Shown in pieces: positions 41,816-49,657 of a stretch of DNA of 64,000 nucleotides. The stretch comes from Pseudomonas sp. RSB 5.4 (GTDB lineage Bacteria > Pseudomonadota > Gammaproteobacteria > Pseudomonadales > Pseudomonadaceae). The notes beneath the pieces were generated by a model. The model saw nothing but the letters and a program-made list of their open reading frames with translations. It did not search any database and was not told the DNA's origin. Within the stretch, counting starts at the first letter, position 1. Each line of letters begins with the position of its first letter. Made by a program: the position numbers and the translations under genes. The stretch lies in contig NZ_CP146986.1 of NCBI RefSeq assembly GCF_037126175.1, positions 3,624,501 through 3,688,500 on the forward strand. Reading direction: 5' to 3'.

Positions 41816-42433
41816 TTACAGAACGTCCAGCAGCTCGACGTCGAATACCAGAACGCTGTGCGGCGGGATGCTGCCAACGCCTTGAGCGCCGTAAGCCAGT
41901 TCGCTCGGCACGTACAGGCGCCATTTGCTGCCGGCATTCATCAGTTGCAGAGCTTCGGTCCAGCCAGCGATCACGCCGCCAACCGGGAATTCTGCTGGCT
42001 GGCCACGATCGTAGGAGCTGTCAAACACGGTGCCGTCGATCAGCATGCCGTGGTAGTGAGTACGCACGGTGTCTTCACGGGATGGCTTGGCGCCTTCACC
42101 CTGGGTCAGCACTTCGAATTGCAGACCGGAGGCCAGCGTGGTGATGCCTTCTTTCTTGGCGTTTTCAGCCAGGAAAGCACGGCCTTCGCCGGCAGCGGCT
42201 TCAGCTTTGGCGGCGGCTTCGGCTTGCATGATCTCGCGGATCACCTTGAAGCTGGCGGACATGGCTTCCTGATCGACACGGCTTGGCTTGCCGGCGAATG
42301 CGTCGGTCAGACCGGCCAGGATGGCGTCCAGGCTGACACCCGGTGGCGGGTTGTCGCGCAGCTGGTCACCCAGCTGACGGCCGATGCCGTAGCTGACGCG
42401 AGTTTCGTCGGTGGACAGATTTACTTCGGACAT
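41816..42433 (-). CDS. fklB: FKBP-type peptidyl-prolyl isomerase FklB
   Basis: A 205-residue FKBP22-like isomerase. The N-terminal dimerisation helices (about 1-95, beginning MSEVNLSTDETRVSYGIGRQ) precede a C-terminal FKBP domain (VRTHYHGMLIDGTVFDSSYD, then VIAGWTEALQLMNAGSKWRL). There is no signal peptide, so it is the cytoplasmic type. The next gene upstream on this strand is 121 bases away. Confidence 0.92.
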   Translation of the reverse strand: MSEVNLSTDETRVSYGIGRQLGDQLRDNPPPGVSLDAILAGLTDAFAGKPSRVDQEAMSASFKVIREIMQAEAAAKAEAAAGEGRAFLAENAKKEGITTLASGLQFEVLTQGEGAKPSREDTVRTHYHGMLIDGTVFDSSYDRGQPAEFPVGGVIAGWTEALQLMNAGSKWRLYVPSELAYGAQGVGSIPPHSVLVFDVELLDVL

Positions 42434-42554
42434 GACACTGCTCCGCTGTGCGGACGGCCATCAGACTTGCCGTGCGTGCACAGCGCGTCCCGGCGCGCCC
42501 GGAACCAAAAGGGCGAGCAGACTAGCACAGATGCCCAGCGATGGCGCGCAACGC

Positions 42555-42860
42555 CTATAGGGCCGAGCGCCAGGCCAGCGGCACTTTCAGGCTTTCATCG
42601 GCACTGACGCCCAGGCCGCACATTTCGTCGTGCACCGAGGTGTGCACAAGGTTGAACGGCAGCACCGGAAAGTTATGCAGCAAATCCCGCGCATGCTCCA
42701 CCGAACGCAGCATCAGCATGTTGCCCTTGGGATCACTCAGCGGATACGCCGCCCCATGCATCCGCGCCTCGAGCAGATAAAGCCCGCCCTCCATGGAGAT
42801 CAGGTTCAGCTCATCGACCTTCCTGGCGATGGCAAACGCATTCAACTCTTGCAGGTTCAT
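42555..42860 (-). CDS. DUF6482 family protein, 101 residues
   Basis: Small soluble protein starting MNLQELNAFAIARKVDELNL; the family is restricted to Pseudomonas relatives as far as I recall. It has a central segment MLMLRSVEHARDLL and no catalytic motif. It lies between fklB and the UPF0114 gene on the same strand. No function is known to me. Confidence 0.75.
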   Translation of the reverse strand: MNLQELNAFAIARKVDELNLISMEGGLYLLEARMHGAAYPLSDPKGNMLMLRSVEHARDLLHNFPVLPFNLVHTSVHDEMCGLGVSADESLKVPLAWRSAL

Positions 42861-42937
42861 GAACGCACCTCACACGGTGGCGAGCCAAGACCTCTACAGG
42901 GATATGCCCGGACGCACCAAAGCACAAGCCACAAACG

Positions 42938-42977
42938 ACACCGCCCGTCTGTTTCGCAACAGACGGGCGGTGTTTTT
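42938..42977. terminator. Strong hairpin after the UPF0114 gene
   Basis: Perfect 16-bp stem ACACCGCCCGTCTGTT and its complement with a TCGC loop, 19 bases after the stop of the minus-strand gene at 42996. The T run is on the plus-strand side; on the minus strand only CGTTTGT follows. It may thus block antisense entry as much as end the gene. Confidence 0.7.
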
Positions 42978-42995
42978 GCAGCGATCAATCAATGA

Positions 42996-43484
42996 TCAGT
43001 GCTTGGTGACCTTGTCCAGGTAACCCATGGCGAACGCCGAGATCACGAAGGTCATGTGGATGATCACGTACCACATCAGGTGCTCGGGATCGACGTTCTT
43101 GGCGTCCATGAAGATGCGCAGCAGATGGATCGAAGAAATCGCCACGATCGATGCCGCCACTTTCATCTTCAGCGACGAAGAGTCCATGGTGCCCAGCCAG
43201 TTGAGCTTTTCCTTGTTGTCGTCGATGTCCAGCTGCGAGACGAAGTTTTCATAGCCGGAAATCATCACCATCACCAGCAGGCCGCCAACCAGCGCCATGT
43301 CGATCAGCGACAGCAGCACCAGGATCAGATCCGATTCGGCCATCGAGAACACGTTGGGGATGACGTGGAAGACTTCCTGGAAAAATTTCAGTGCCAGCGC
43401 CAGCAGCCCGAGGGACAGGCCGAAATAGATCGGCGCCAGCAGCCAGCGCGAGGCGTACATTGCGTTTTCGAAAAAGCGTTCCAT
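42996..43484 (-). CDS. UPF0114 (YqhA/TIGR00645) membrane protein
   Basis: A 162-residue inner-membrane protein with three to four hydrophobic helices (about 13-35, 52-75, 108-125, 137-155). It starts [26 protein letters not shown], the family's signature N-terminus. The family is widespread with unknown function. A strong hairpin follows the gene. Confidence 0.9.
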   Translation of the reverse strand: MERFFENAMYASRWLLAPIYFGLSLGLLALALKFFQEVFHVIPNVFSMAESDLILVLLSLIDMALVGGLLVMVMISGYENFVSQLDIDDNKEKLNWLGTMDSSSLKMKVAASIVAISSIHLLRIFMDAKNVDPEHLMWYVIIHMTFVISAFAMGYLDKVTKH

Positions 43485-43659
43485 TGAATCTCACACAAGG
43501 GGGGTTGTAATCGGAGGCGAGTATACCAGCCCCCTGTGACAGCCAGAAACCGCCCGGCTCGCACCTCCAATCACCGCCACCTGCGTGTGTATGTGATTTT
43601 TTTTTCTGCTACTGTCCAAATCATTGAACACCTAGCGAAAGTGGACAGGACGACTGGAA

Positions 43660-45492
43660 ATGGATGTGCGATTGCCGTTTAAGACTGCCGGGATTTGCCT
43701 CGCTCTGCTGCTGGGAGGCTGCTCTCCGGGTGATGAGAAAAAACCATCGGTCAGCCTCGAAGCAAAGACGGCAACGTTCGAACATTCACTGGACGCCATC
43801 GCCGACCCGAAGCTCAAGGAGGCCGTGACCGAGCTCGGCGGATCGTTGCTGCTGCTCGAACGCGCGCAGCTCAAACTTGACAGCGCACCGCTGAAAACCG
43901 TGTACGGCGAAGACATTCTCGGCGTCCTCAAGCATTACCCTTCACCGCAGGCGCTGGTCGATACCTTCATCAATGGCCTGTTCGTGCTGCACAAGGATGC
44001 CAGCTCCGACTACCTCACCGACCTGCAACCGGTGTTCCCCTTCAACCTGAACATTCCCGGCGGCTTCCTGTTCCCGCATGGTGTGGAATGGCAGTCAGTC
44101 ACGCTGAGCAACAAACGCGTGATTGCCTATCAGCAGGAGTGGTCGGAAACCGATCCAGGCATTCAACTGAGCCCGTCCAGCTCCAACGTCACCAACCCCG
44201 AAGACCTGACCGTGACCTACCCGTTCATCGAGGGTCTGGACGTGGACAGGAAGAGCCAGCCGCAGCCGGTGAGCCTGCAAGGCAAAGTGGAAGTGATTGC
44301 GCCGCGACGCTTGTTCAGCTTCAACCTGAACCAGAAGGATGTCGGCCAGACCCGCACCGACGACAACCTCAGCGTCACCCTGCTGAAGCTGGAAAAGAAC
44401 TACGCCGAAATCGAAGTCAGCAACAGCCTGCCACTGGCTCCCGAGGTTGAGGGGGCACAGCTCAATCCAGTGATCGTTCAGGCTCGCGACACCAGCGGGC
44501 AATACCTGGAGCGCGCCGGCTCAATCAATGAAAGTCCGGCACAGGTTGCCTTCTACGAAAAACAACTGGCGTACCTGCAACAACAGAAAACCTGGAGCGA
44601 AGGTCTGGAAAAACAGCTCGAGAACGAACAGCATGCCTTCGAGCAGCAACACCCACGGCGTTACAACAAGATCTACTTCAACGGCCCTATCGACACTCTG
44701 GAAATCAGCGTGCTCGACTTCTCATCGGCGACCGTGACTCGCAAAGCCCTGGATCTACCGGTGCGCACCTTCAGTCAGCACACCACGGAAAAGGCCATCC
44801 AGCCGCTGGACCCGGGGGTGGTGGTGTATGACGATCTGGCGCCGAACTGGCTCAAGGGCGCGAGCCTCACCGAGGAAGCGCTGAAGGCCGGCATCCGCAT
44901 CCATCAGTCCACGGAAGACCCGAGCGCTGCACGCATCGAGTTCTCCCACCGACGCACCTTCAACGATGAATTGCTCGGCGATGACTTCAGCCCGGGCGAC
45001 AGCCCGGTGACGTTCTTCACCGAGAAACGCAGCGGCAAACTCGATGAACCGATCGAACTGCCGCCCGAGGCGTACCAGGTCGATCCGCTGCAAGCGACCA
45101 TCACTTACGATTTGAATCTGTTTCCGGAAACCCCGGCGATTGCCGTGGGCTCGATGCCATTGTTTCTCGCCAGCGTGGACAAAAAAACCTACGACGCCAA
45201 GTCCTTGCCCAAAGGCCTGGAGATCAAGAACAACATGTTGGTGGTGGACCTGAAACTGTTCCCGGCCAACGCCTGGCGATTCTTCGTCAAAGATGACAGT
45301 GGCAACTACCTGAAACAGATTCTGTCGGTCAGTCACGACGCGAGCGCACAAGGTCCGGCGCTGTTCGGCGTGCATTACTTCTATGGCCGTCCAACGCACG
45401 TGGAGACCTATCAGCGAACCGAACTCAATACCGTGCAATACGGCTTTGAGGTCAAGCTCGACAAGGCGCAGTTGCCCGATACTGCGCCATGA
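43660..45492 (+). CDS. Unrecognised 610-residue lipoprotein
   Basis: A lipoprotein signal ends at LLLGGC, so the acylated cysteine is C21; serine at +2 points to the outer membrane. The remaining roughly 590 residues look periplasmic and beta-rich. A short coiled-coil-like stretch (about 295-330, FYEKQLAYLQQQKTWSEGLE) lies in the middle. There is no transmembrane segment and no cysteine beyond the signal region. Paired extracellular-domain-like segments occur (GVEWQSVTLSNKRVIAYQQE; ALDLPVRTFSQHTTEKA). I recognise no family. It stands alone between UPF0114 and a small gene; no operon partner is evident. Confidence 0.85.
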   Translation: MDVRLPFKTAGICLALLLGGCSPGDEKKPSVSLEAKTATFEHSLDAIADPKLKEAVTELGGSLLLLERAQLKLDSAPLKTVYGEDILGVLKHYPSPQALVDTFINGLFVLHKDASSDYLTDLQPVFPFNLNIPGGFLFPHGVEWQSVTLSNKRVIAYQQEWSETDPGIQLSPSSSNVTNPEDLTVTYPFIEGLDVDRKSQPQPVSLQGKVEVIAPRRLFSFNLNQKDVGQTRTDDNLSVTLLKLEKNYAEIEVSNSLPLAPEVEGAQLNPVIVQARDTSGQYLERAGSINESPAQVAFYEKQLAYLQQQKTWSEGLEKQLENEQHAFEQQHPRRYNKIYFNGPIDTLEISVLDFSSATVTRKALDLPVRTFSQHTTEKAIQPLDPGVVVYDDLAPNWLKGASLTEEALKAGIRIHQSTEDPSAARIEFSHRRTFNDELLGDDFSPGDSPVTFFTEKRSGKLDEPIELPPEAYQVDPLQATITYDLNLFPETPAIAVGSMPLFLASVDKKTYDAKSLPKGLEIKNNMLVVDLKLFPANAWRFFVKDDSGNYLKQILSVSHDASAQGPALFGVHYFYGRPTHVETYQRTELNTVQYGFEVKLDKAQLPDTAP

Positions 45493-45498
45493 TGGCGC

Positions 45499-45828
45499 CT
45501 AATGGTCGAACACGCCGACCGTACGCCCACGCCCACCGTTGATCTGGCGCAGCTGTGCTTGCAGGTGCAGGCTCCAGATCTGCGGATCGTCGGCCAGTTC
45601 GTAGCCGTGCATCGTCAGGCTTTCAACAATGGTGTCGAGAATCGACTCGGCGGCGACCGGCCCGTGAAACGGACCCTGGGCCTTGATGGCGGAAGGTTGT
45701 TCGCCGGCCATGCCGGCAGCGAAGAGCAGCGTCCACATGCCGGTATCGCCGGCCAACGGCTTGATGACGCATTCGATGCGGGTCACAAGACCCAGGCATT
45801 GACGGGTGAGGCAGAGGTTGCGCGACAT
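45499..45828 (-). CDS. Conserved hypothetical protein, 109 residues
   Basis: Soluble protein starting MSRNLCLTRQCLGLVTRIECV, with three cysteines in the first 20 residues and a segment AAGMAGEQPSAIKAQGPFHG. It has no signal peptide. A gene of about this size occupies the same place between UPF0114 and the Lon-like protease in P. aeruginosa as I recall. The 3' end lies six bases from the convergent lipoprotein gene. Function unknown. Confidence 0.7.
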   Translation of the reverse strand: MSRNLCLTRQCLGLVTRIECVIKPLAGDTGMWTLLFAAGMAGEQPSAIKAQGPFHGPVAAESILDTIVESLTMHGYELADDPQIWSLHLQAQLRQINGGRGRTVGVFDH

Positions 45829-45855
45829 GGCGGCGACCCTCGGTAAAGCCTGTAT

Positions 45856-45972
45856 TCAGCCTTCACGCGAAGGCTGTTTCGATCCAGTGATACTGTCGAT
45901 GTCCTTGAGCTGAGAATAGAAGAAAAGTCCGCCCAGCAAGCCGGATAGAACCAGAAGGCGCCGAATGGTCAT
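45856..45972 (-). CDS. Possible 38-residue single-span membrane peptide
   Basis: Short frame MTIRRLLVLSGLLGGLFFYS... with one hydrophobic segment (residues 5-20) and a polar tail. No ribosome binding site is visible before the ATG, so this is only a candidate. If real it would sit upstream of the 109-residue gene with 27 bases between. Confidence 0.3.
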   Translation of the reverse strand: MTIRRLLVLSGLLGGLFFYSQLKDIDSITGSKQPSREG

Positions 45973-46043
45973 TGTGTGAATTCTGACGCCAGAGTAGTGG
46001 CACTTTTCCCGATGATCACCGCAAAATCCAATTTGAAAACAAC

Positions 46044-46132
46044 TGTGGGAGGGGCTTGCTCCCGAAGGCGGTGTATCAATCGACACATTAGTTGATTGAT
46101 ACACCGCCTTCGGGAGCAAGCCCCCTCCCACA
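46044..46132. repeat. Long-armed REP doublet
   Basis: Inverted repeat with arms of 38-39 bases (outer part TGTGGGAGGGGCTTGCTCCC) that differ by one inserted base, and a 12-base loop. Its outer part belongs to the GTGGGAGGGGGCTTGC type of P. fluorescens REP. It lies between two minus-strand genes, just after the Lon-like gene. Confidence 0.92.
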
Positions 46133-46151
46133 ATGTTTACCAGGTCAGCGT

Positions 46152-48590
46152 TCAGGCTGGTTTGGCCTCTGCCAACGCCTCCTGCGCCAGTTCCTTCTCG
46201 GCCTCTTTCAGGTCATCTTCGCTGATCATTTCGGCAATCACCCGCAGACGCTCGACCACGCGGGCGTTGACGCTGCCCTCCGGGAACTGGCCTTCGGCAT
46301 CCGGCTCACCGGCCGGCTCGCCGACCAACAGGCTCAGCGCTTCGTCAGCCTGACGCACCGCGTACACGTGGAACTGCCCGGCGCGCACCGCCGCCAGCAC
46401 CTTCTCGTCGAGCATCAGGGTGGCTACGTTGGCCTGCGGAATGATCGCGCCCTGCTCGCCCGTCAGCCCGCGTGCCTCGCAGAGCCGGAAGAAGCCCTCG
46501 ATCTTCTCGTTGACCCCGCCGACCGCCTGGACTTCGCCGAACTGGTTGATCGAACCGGTGATCGCAAAACACTGCTTGAGCGGAGTTTTCGACAACGCTG
46601 AAATCAGCGTGCAAGCCTCGCCCAGCGACGCGCTGTCGCCATCGACATAACCGTAGGATTGCTCCAGCGCGATGCTTGCGGAAATCGCCAACGGGAATTC
46701 CTGAGCGTAACGACTGCCCAGATACCCGGTGAGGATCATCACGCCCTTGGAGTGAATCGGCTGGCCGAGATTGACCTCACGCTCGATGTCGACGATGCCG
46801 CTGCCGCCCGGATACACCGTGGCGGAAATCCGCGCTGGCACACCGAACGCCGAATCACCGACTTCCAGCACGGTCAGCCCGTTGCACTTGCCGACCGCCG
46901 CGCCATCAGTGTCAATCAGGATGATACCGGCGAGCATGTCGTCGAGAATCCGTGCCGAGACACGACCGGTGCGGGTTGCCTTGGCTTTCAGCGCACGCTC
47001 GATGTGGCCGGCGTCGGTCATTTCATCGCCGGCCAGATGGCGGATGAAATCCGCTTCGCTGACCAGTTGGAACAGGTCGCCGATACGCGCTGACAAACGC
47101 CCCTGATGCTCCGCCAGCCGTGCGCTGTAGGTCGCCAGACGCGCGACCGCATCGGCGGTCAGCGGCGCCATGCCTTCTTCCGAGGTACGGGTTTTCAGCA
47201 ACTGGGCGAATTGCTCCAGGCTTTCGTCGACCATCGGGATGTCTTCGTCGAAGTCGACCAGCACCCGGAACATCTCCTGGAAGTCCGGATCCAGATCCTG
47301 CAGCGTGTAATACAACTGGCGCGCACCGATGATCACCACTTTGACCTGCAACGGAATGTGCTGCGGATTGAGGGTCACAGTGGCGAAACGGCCCATCTCG
47401 CCCAGCGGCGATTCCATTTTCAACTTGCGCGATTGCAGGGCGCGTTTCAGCGCATCCCACACGAACGGCTCGCTGAGCATTTTTTCCGCTTCCAGGATCA
47501 GGAAGCCGCCGTTGGCGCGATGCAGCGCACCCGGGCGCAACTGACGATAAGTGGTGTAAAGCGCGCCCTGATCGGTGGTGTATTCGATACGGCCGAACAG
47601 GTTTTCGTAGGTCGGATGCGGCTCGAACACCACCGGCGCACCCCCACTGTGCGGATGGCCCACCACCAGGCTCGGCGCGTATTGCTCCTCCAGCAGCTTG
47701 CGCGCCACCGCGTCGGTCTTGCTGTCGTCGACCAGTTGCTCGACCACGGTTTTCAGCAGATACACCTGCATCGCTTGCAGGTAACCGCAGACCGCGGCGT
47801 TCTCCGCGTACTTCTCGGACAACGGCGAGAGCAACGGCTGCAAGGCCAGGGTGATGGTTTCTTCATTGAGCTGACGCAGCTGATTGTTCGACTCGCGCTT
47901 CCATTGCGGCAGGCTCGCGAGTTCTTCGTTCAGGCGTTCTTCGAGGCCGGAAATGTCCTCGTGAAAGCGCTCGCGCTCGGCTTCCGGCAGTTGCGAAAAC
48001 TCGGCCTCGTCCAGCGCCTTGCCTTCAAGCATCGGGGTGAACGCGATGTTGCTGCTGTCGCGATACAGGGCGACGTCTTTTTCCAGGGCCAGACGCTCGA
48101 TGACGTCCAGCGCCTTGTCGTAGCGCTGGTTGAAGGCGCGGTCGATGGCGCTTTTCTTTTGCTGGTAGGACGGGTGTTCGAACACCGCCGGGAAAGTCGC
48201 CAGCAGGTTGTCGATCAGACCGTTGATGTCGCCGATGAATGCGCTGGCGGTGCCCGAAGGCAATTCCAGTGCGCGAGGTTCACGCGGCTCATCGAAATTG
48301 TTGACGTAGACCCAGTCCGCCGGGGTCTGCAGGCGTTTGCCTTCGGCCTTCAGGTAGCGTTTGACGAACGAGAAGCGGCCGGTGCCGGGTTCGCCCATGA
48401 CAAAGACGTTGTAACCGGGGCGTGGCATGGCCACACCGAACTGCAAGGCTTCGACCGCACGTTCCTGGCCAAGCACACCGCGAAAGGGCTCCAGATCATT
48501 GGTGGTAGTGAAGCTGAACTGTTCAGCGGAAAACGGACGGGTCAGCGCTTCGGGCGCTAGACGCAAGCTGGCAGCAACAGGATCAGGCAT
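46152..48590 (-). CDS. Lon-like protease with degenerate AAA domain
   Basis: An 812-residue member of the LonB/LonC-like group. The C-terminal protease domain is intact: catalytic S653 (GDSAS) and K696 (GVNEK) are 43 residues apart as in Lon. The N-terminal AAA region has a P-loop-like GEPGTGRFS at 66-74 with Arg in place of Lys and Phe in place of Ser/Thr. The Walker B-like stretch is GGFLILEAEKML. A long helical insert occupies about 190-270. ATP hydrolysis is therefore doubtful. It probably ends at the REP at 46044. Confidence 0.88.
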   Translation of the reverse strand: MPDPVAASLRLAPEALTRPFSAEQFSFTTTNDLEPFRGVLGQERAVEALQFGVAMPRPGYNVFVMGEPGTGRFSFVKRYLKAEGKRLQTPADWVYVNNFDEPREPRALELPSGTASAFIGDINGLIDNLLATFPAVFEHPSYQQKKSAIDRAFNQRYDKALDVIERLALEKDVALYRDSSNIAFTPMLEGKALDEAEFSQLPEAERERFHEDISGLEERLNEELASLPQWKRESNNQLRQLNEETITLALQPLLSPLSEKYAENAAVCGYLQAMQVYLLKTVVEQLVDDSKTDAVARKLLEEQYAPSLVVGHPHSGGAPVVFEPHPTYENLFGRIEYTTDQGALYTTYRQLRPGALHRANGGFLILEAEKMLSEPFVWDALKRALQSRKLKMESPLGEMGRFATVTLNPQHIPLQVKVVIIGARQLYYTLQDLDPDFQEMFRVLVDFDEDIPMVDESLEQFAQLLKTRTSEEGMAPLTADAVARLATYSARLAEHQGRLSARIGDLFQLVSEADFIRHLAGDEMTDAGHIERALKAKATRTGRVSARILDDMLAGIILIDTDGAAVGKCNGLTVLEVGDSAFGVPARISATVYPGGSGIVDIEREVNLGQPIHSKGVMILTGYLGSRYAQEFPLAISASIALEQSYGYVDGDSASLGEACTLISALSKTPLKQCFAITGSINQFGEVQAVGGVNEKIEGFFRLCEARGLTGEQGAIIPQANVATLMLDEKVLAAVRAGQFHVYAVRQADEALSLLVGEPAGEPDAEGQFPEGSVNARVVERLRVIAEMISEDDLKEAEKELAQEALAEAKPA

Positions 48591-48890
48591 CGGGCTTCCT
48601 TAACAATCAGGCGGGGCAGATAGCGGCATTCTGGCGCTGCCCGTACCCCACTGGCAAGGCGCGCCACACGACAAAGCATAGACAAGCGCCCTGGTCCGCA
48701 GCCGGCCCCGTGAAACCGGGGACATCAACGAATAATCAGCAAAAAATCACGGAACCACAGGAACGTGCCTAAACTCCAAACTGCGCGGCTGGAACAATAA
48801 CCGGCCCACTGGCTTCAAAAGGGTCTGTCTAGGCAGCACTTGGGGGGCCAGAACCCTGTCCATTGGTATGCACACAAAGAGAACAAAGCT
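48591..48890. other. Gap of 300 bases, no gene seen
   Basis: Between the divergent Lon-like and DUF3015 genes. It holds a small hairpin CCCCG/CGGGG at about 48706-48721 and the DUF3015 ribosome binding site region. No convincing promoter, operator or small ORF was found. Confidence 0.5.
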
Positions 48891-49379
48891 ATGAAACGGA
48901 TTCTTCTCGGTACTCTCTTCACAGTTGTTTCCCTCAACGCCATGGCTCAGGCGCCAGGCGGTCCGGATTGCGGTTGGGGCAACATGCTGTTCGAAGGTCA
49001 GCGTGGCACCCCGGCACACTTCCTGGCATCCACCACCAACGGCACCTCCGGTAACGCTACGTTCGGTATGACTTCCGGCACCAACGGTTGCTCGACCAAC
49101 GCGTCGCTGACCTACGGCGGTAAATCCTGGTTCGCCATGAATGGCATGATGAACGAGCTGTCCGAAGACATGGCCAAGGGCAACGGCGAAGCGCTGACGA
49201 CCTACGCCGTGGTACTGGGCGTGGCGCCGGAAGACCGTGCGCACTTCGCGGCTGTCACTCACGAGCACTTCCAGCAGATCTTCAGCAAAGCTGACGTGAC
49301 CGCAGAAGACGTGCATACCAACACTCTGGCCGTACTGAAAAACGACCCTCGTCTGGCCAAGTACGCGACTCAAGCTTAA
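48891..49379 (+). CDS. DUF3015 family exported protein
   Basis: A 162-residue secreted protein with a signal peptide cleaved after LNAMA (about residue 20). The mature part has the DUF3015 pattern: PDCGWGNMLFEGQRGTPAHF, a G/S/T-rich strand region with a second cysteine (GTNGCSTNAS), and a helical C-terminal half. The two cysteines may form a disulfide. Function unknown. A strong terminator follows directly. Confidence 0.88.
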   Translation: MKRILLGTLFTVVSLNAMAQAPGGPDCGWGNMLFEGQRGTPAHFLASTTNGTSGNATFGMTSGTNGCSTNASLTYGGKSWFAMNGMMNELSEDMAKGNGEALTTYAVVLGVAPEDRAHFAAVTHEHFQQIFSKADVTAEDVHTNTLAVLKNDPRLAKYATQA

Positions 49380-49389
49380 GCTCGACCCC

Positions 49390-49420
49390 ACCCGCTTCTT
49401 TCGGGAAGCGGGTTTTGTTT
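49390..49420 (+). terminator. Terminator of the DUF3015 gene
   Basis: Stem ACCCGCTTC/GAAGCGGGT followed by TTTTGTTTT, ten bases after the stop. Confidence 0.88.
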
Positions 49421-49451
49421 TGAATGCAATCACTCGAATGTGACGCTGAAC

Positions 49452-49601
49452 CTGTAGTGAGGGGATTTATCCCCGATCGGCTGCGAAGCAGTCGTGAAAC
49501 CTGTGCATGCGGTGTATCCGATGCATTTGGGATGTAGGTTCTGGGGCCGCTTCGCAGCCCATCGGGACGGTGCGACGTTTCGCTAAATCCCCTCGCCACA
49601 G
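49452..49601. repeat. Imperfect 150-base inverted repeat, second family
   Basis: Ends CTGTAGTGAGGGGATTTA and the complement of CTGTGGCGAGGGGATTTA, with an inner pair around CGGCTGCGAAGCAG and CCGCTTCGCAGCC. Its sequence is unrelated to the REP elements nearby and fits the longer dispersed inverted-repeat families of P. fluorescens. It fills the gap before the DUF4105 gene. Confidence 0.75.
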
Positions 49602-49657
49602 GGGAGTGATCGCAGCCCGAATCGGGTTTTATTTTCTTTCGACTTAAGTTGCCACCT

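Noticed and set aside
48591..48890. Sigma54 promoter before the DUF3015 gene
   Set aside because: No TGGC-N8-TGC pair with correct spacing.
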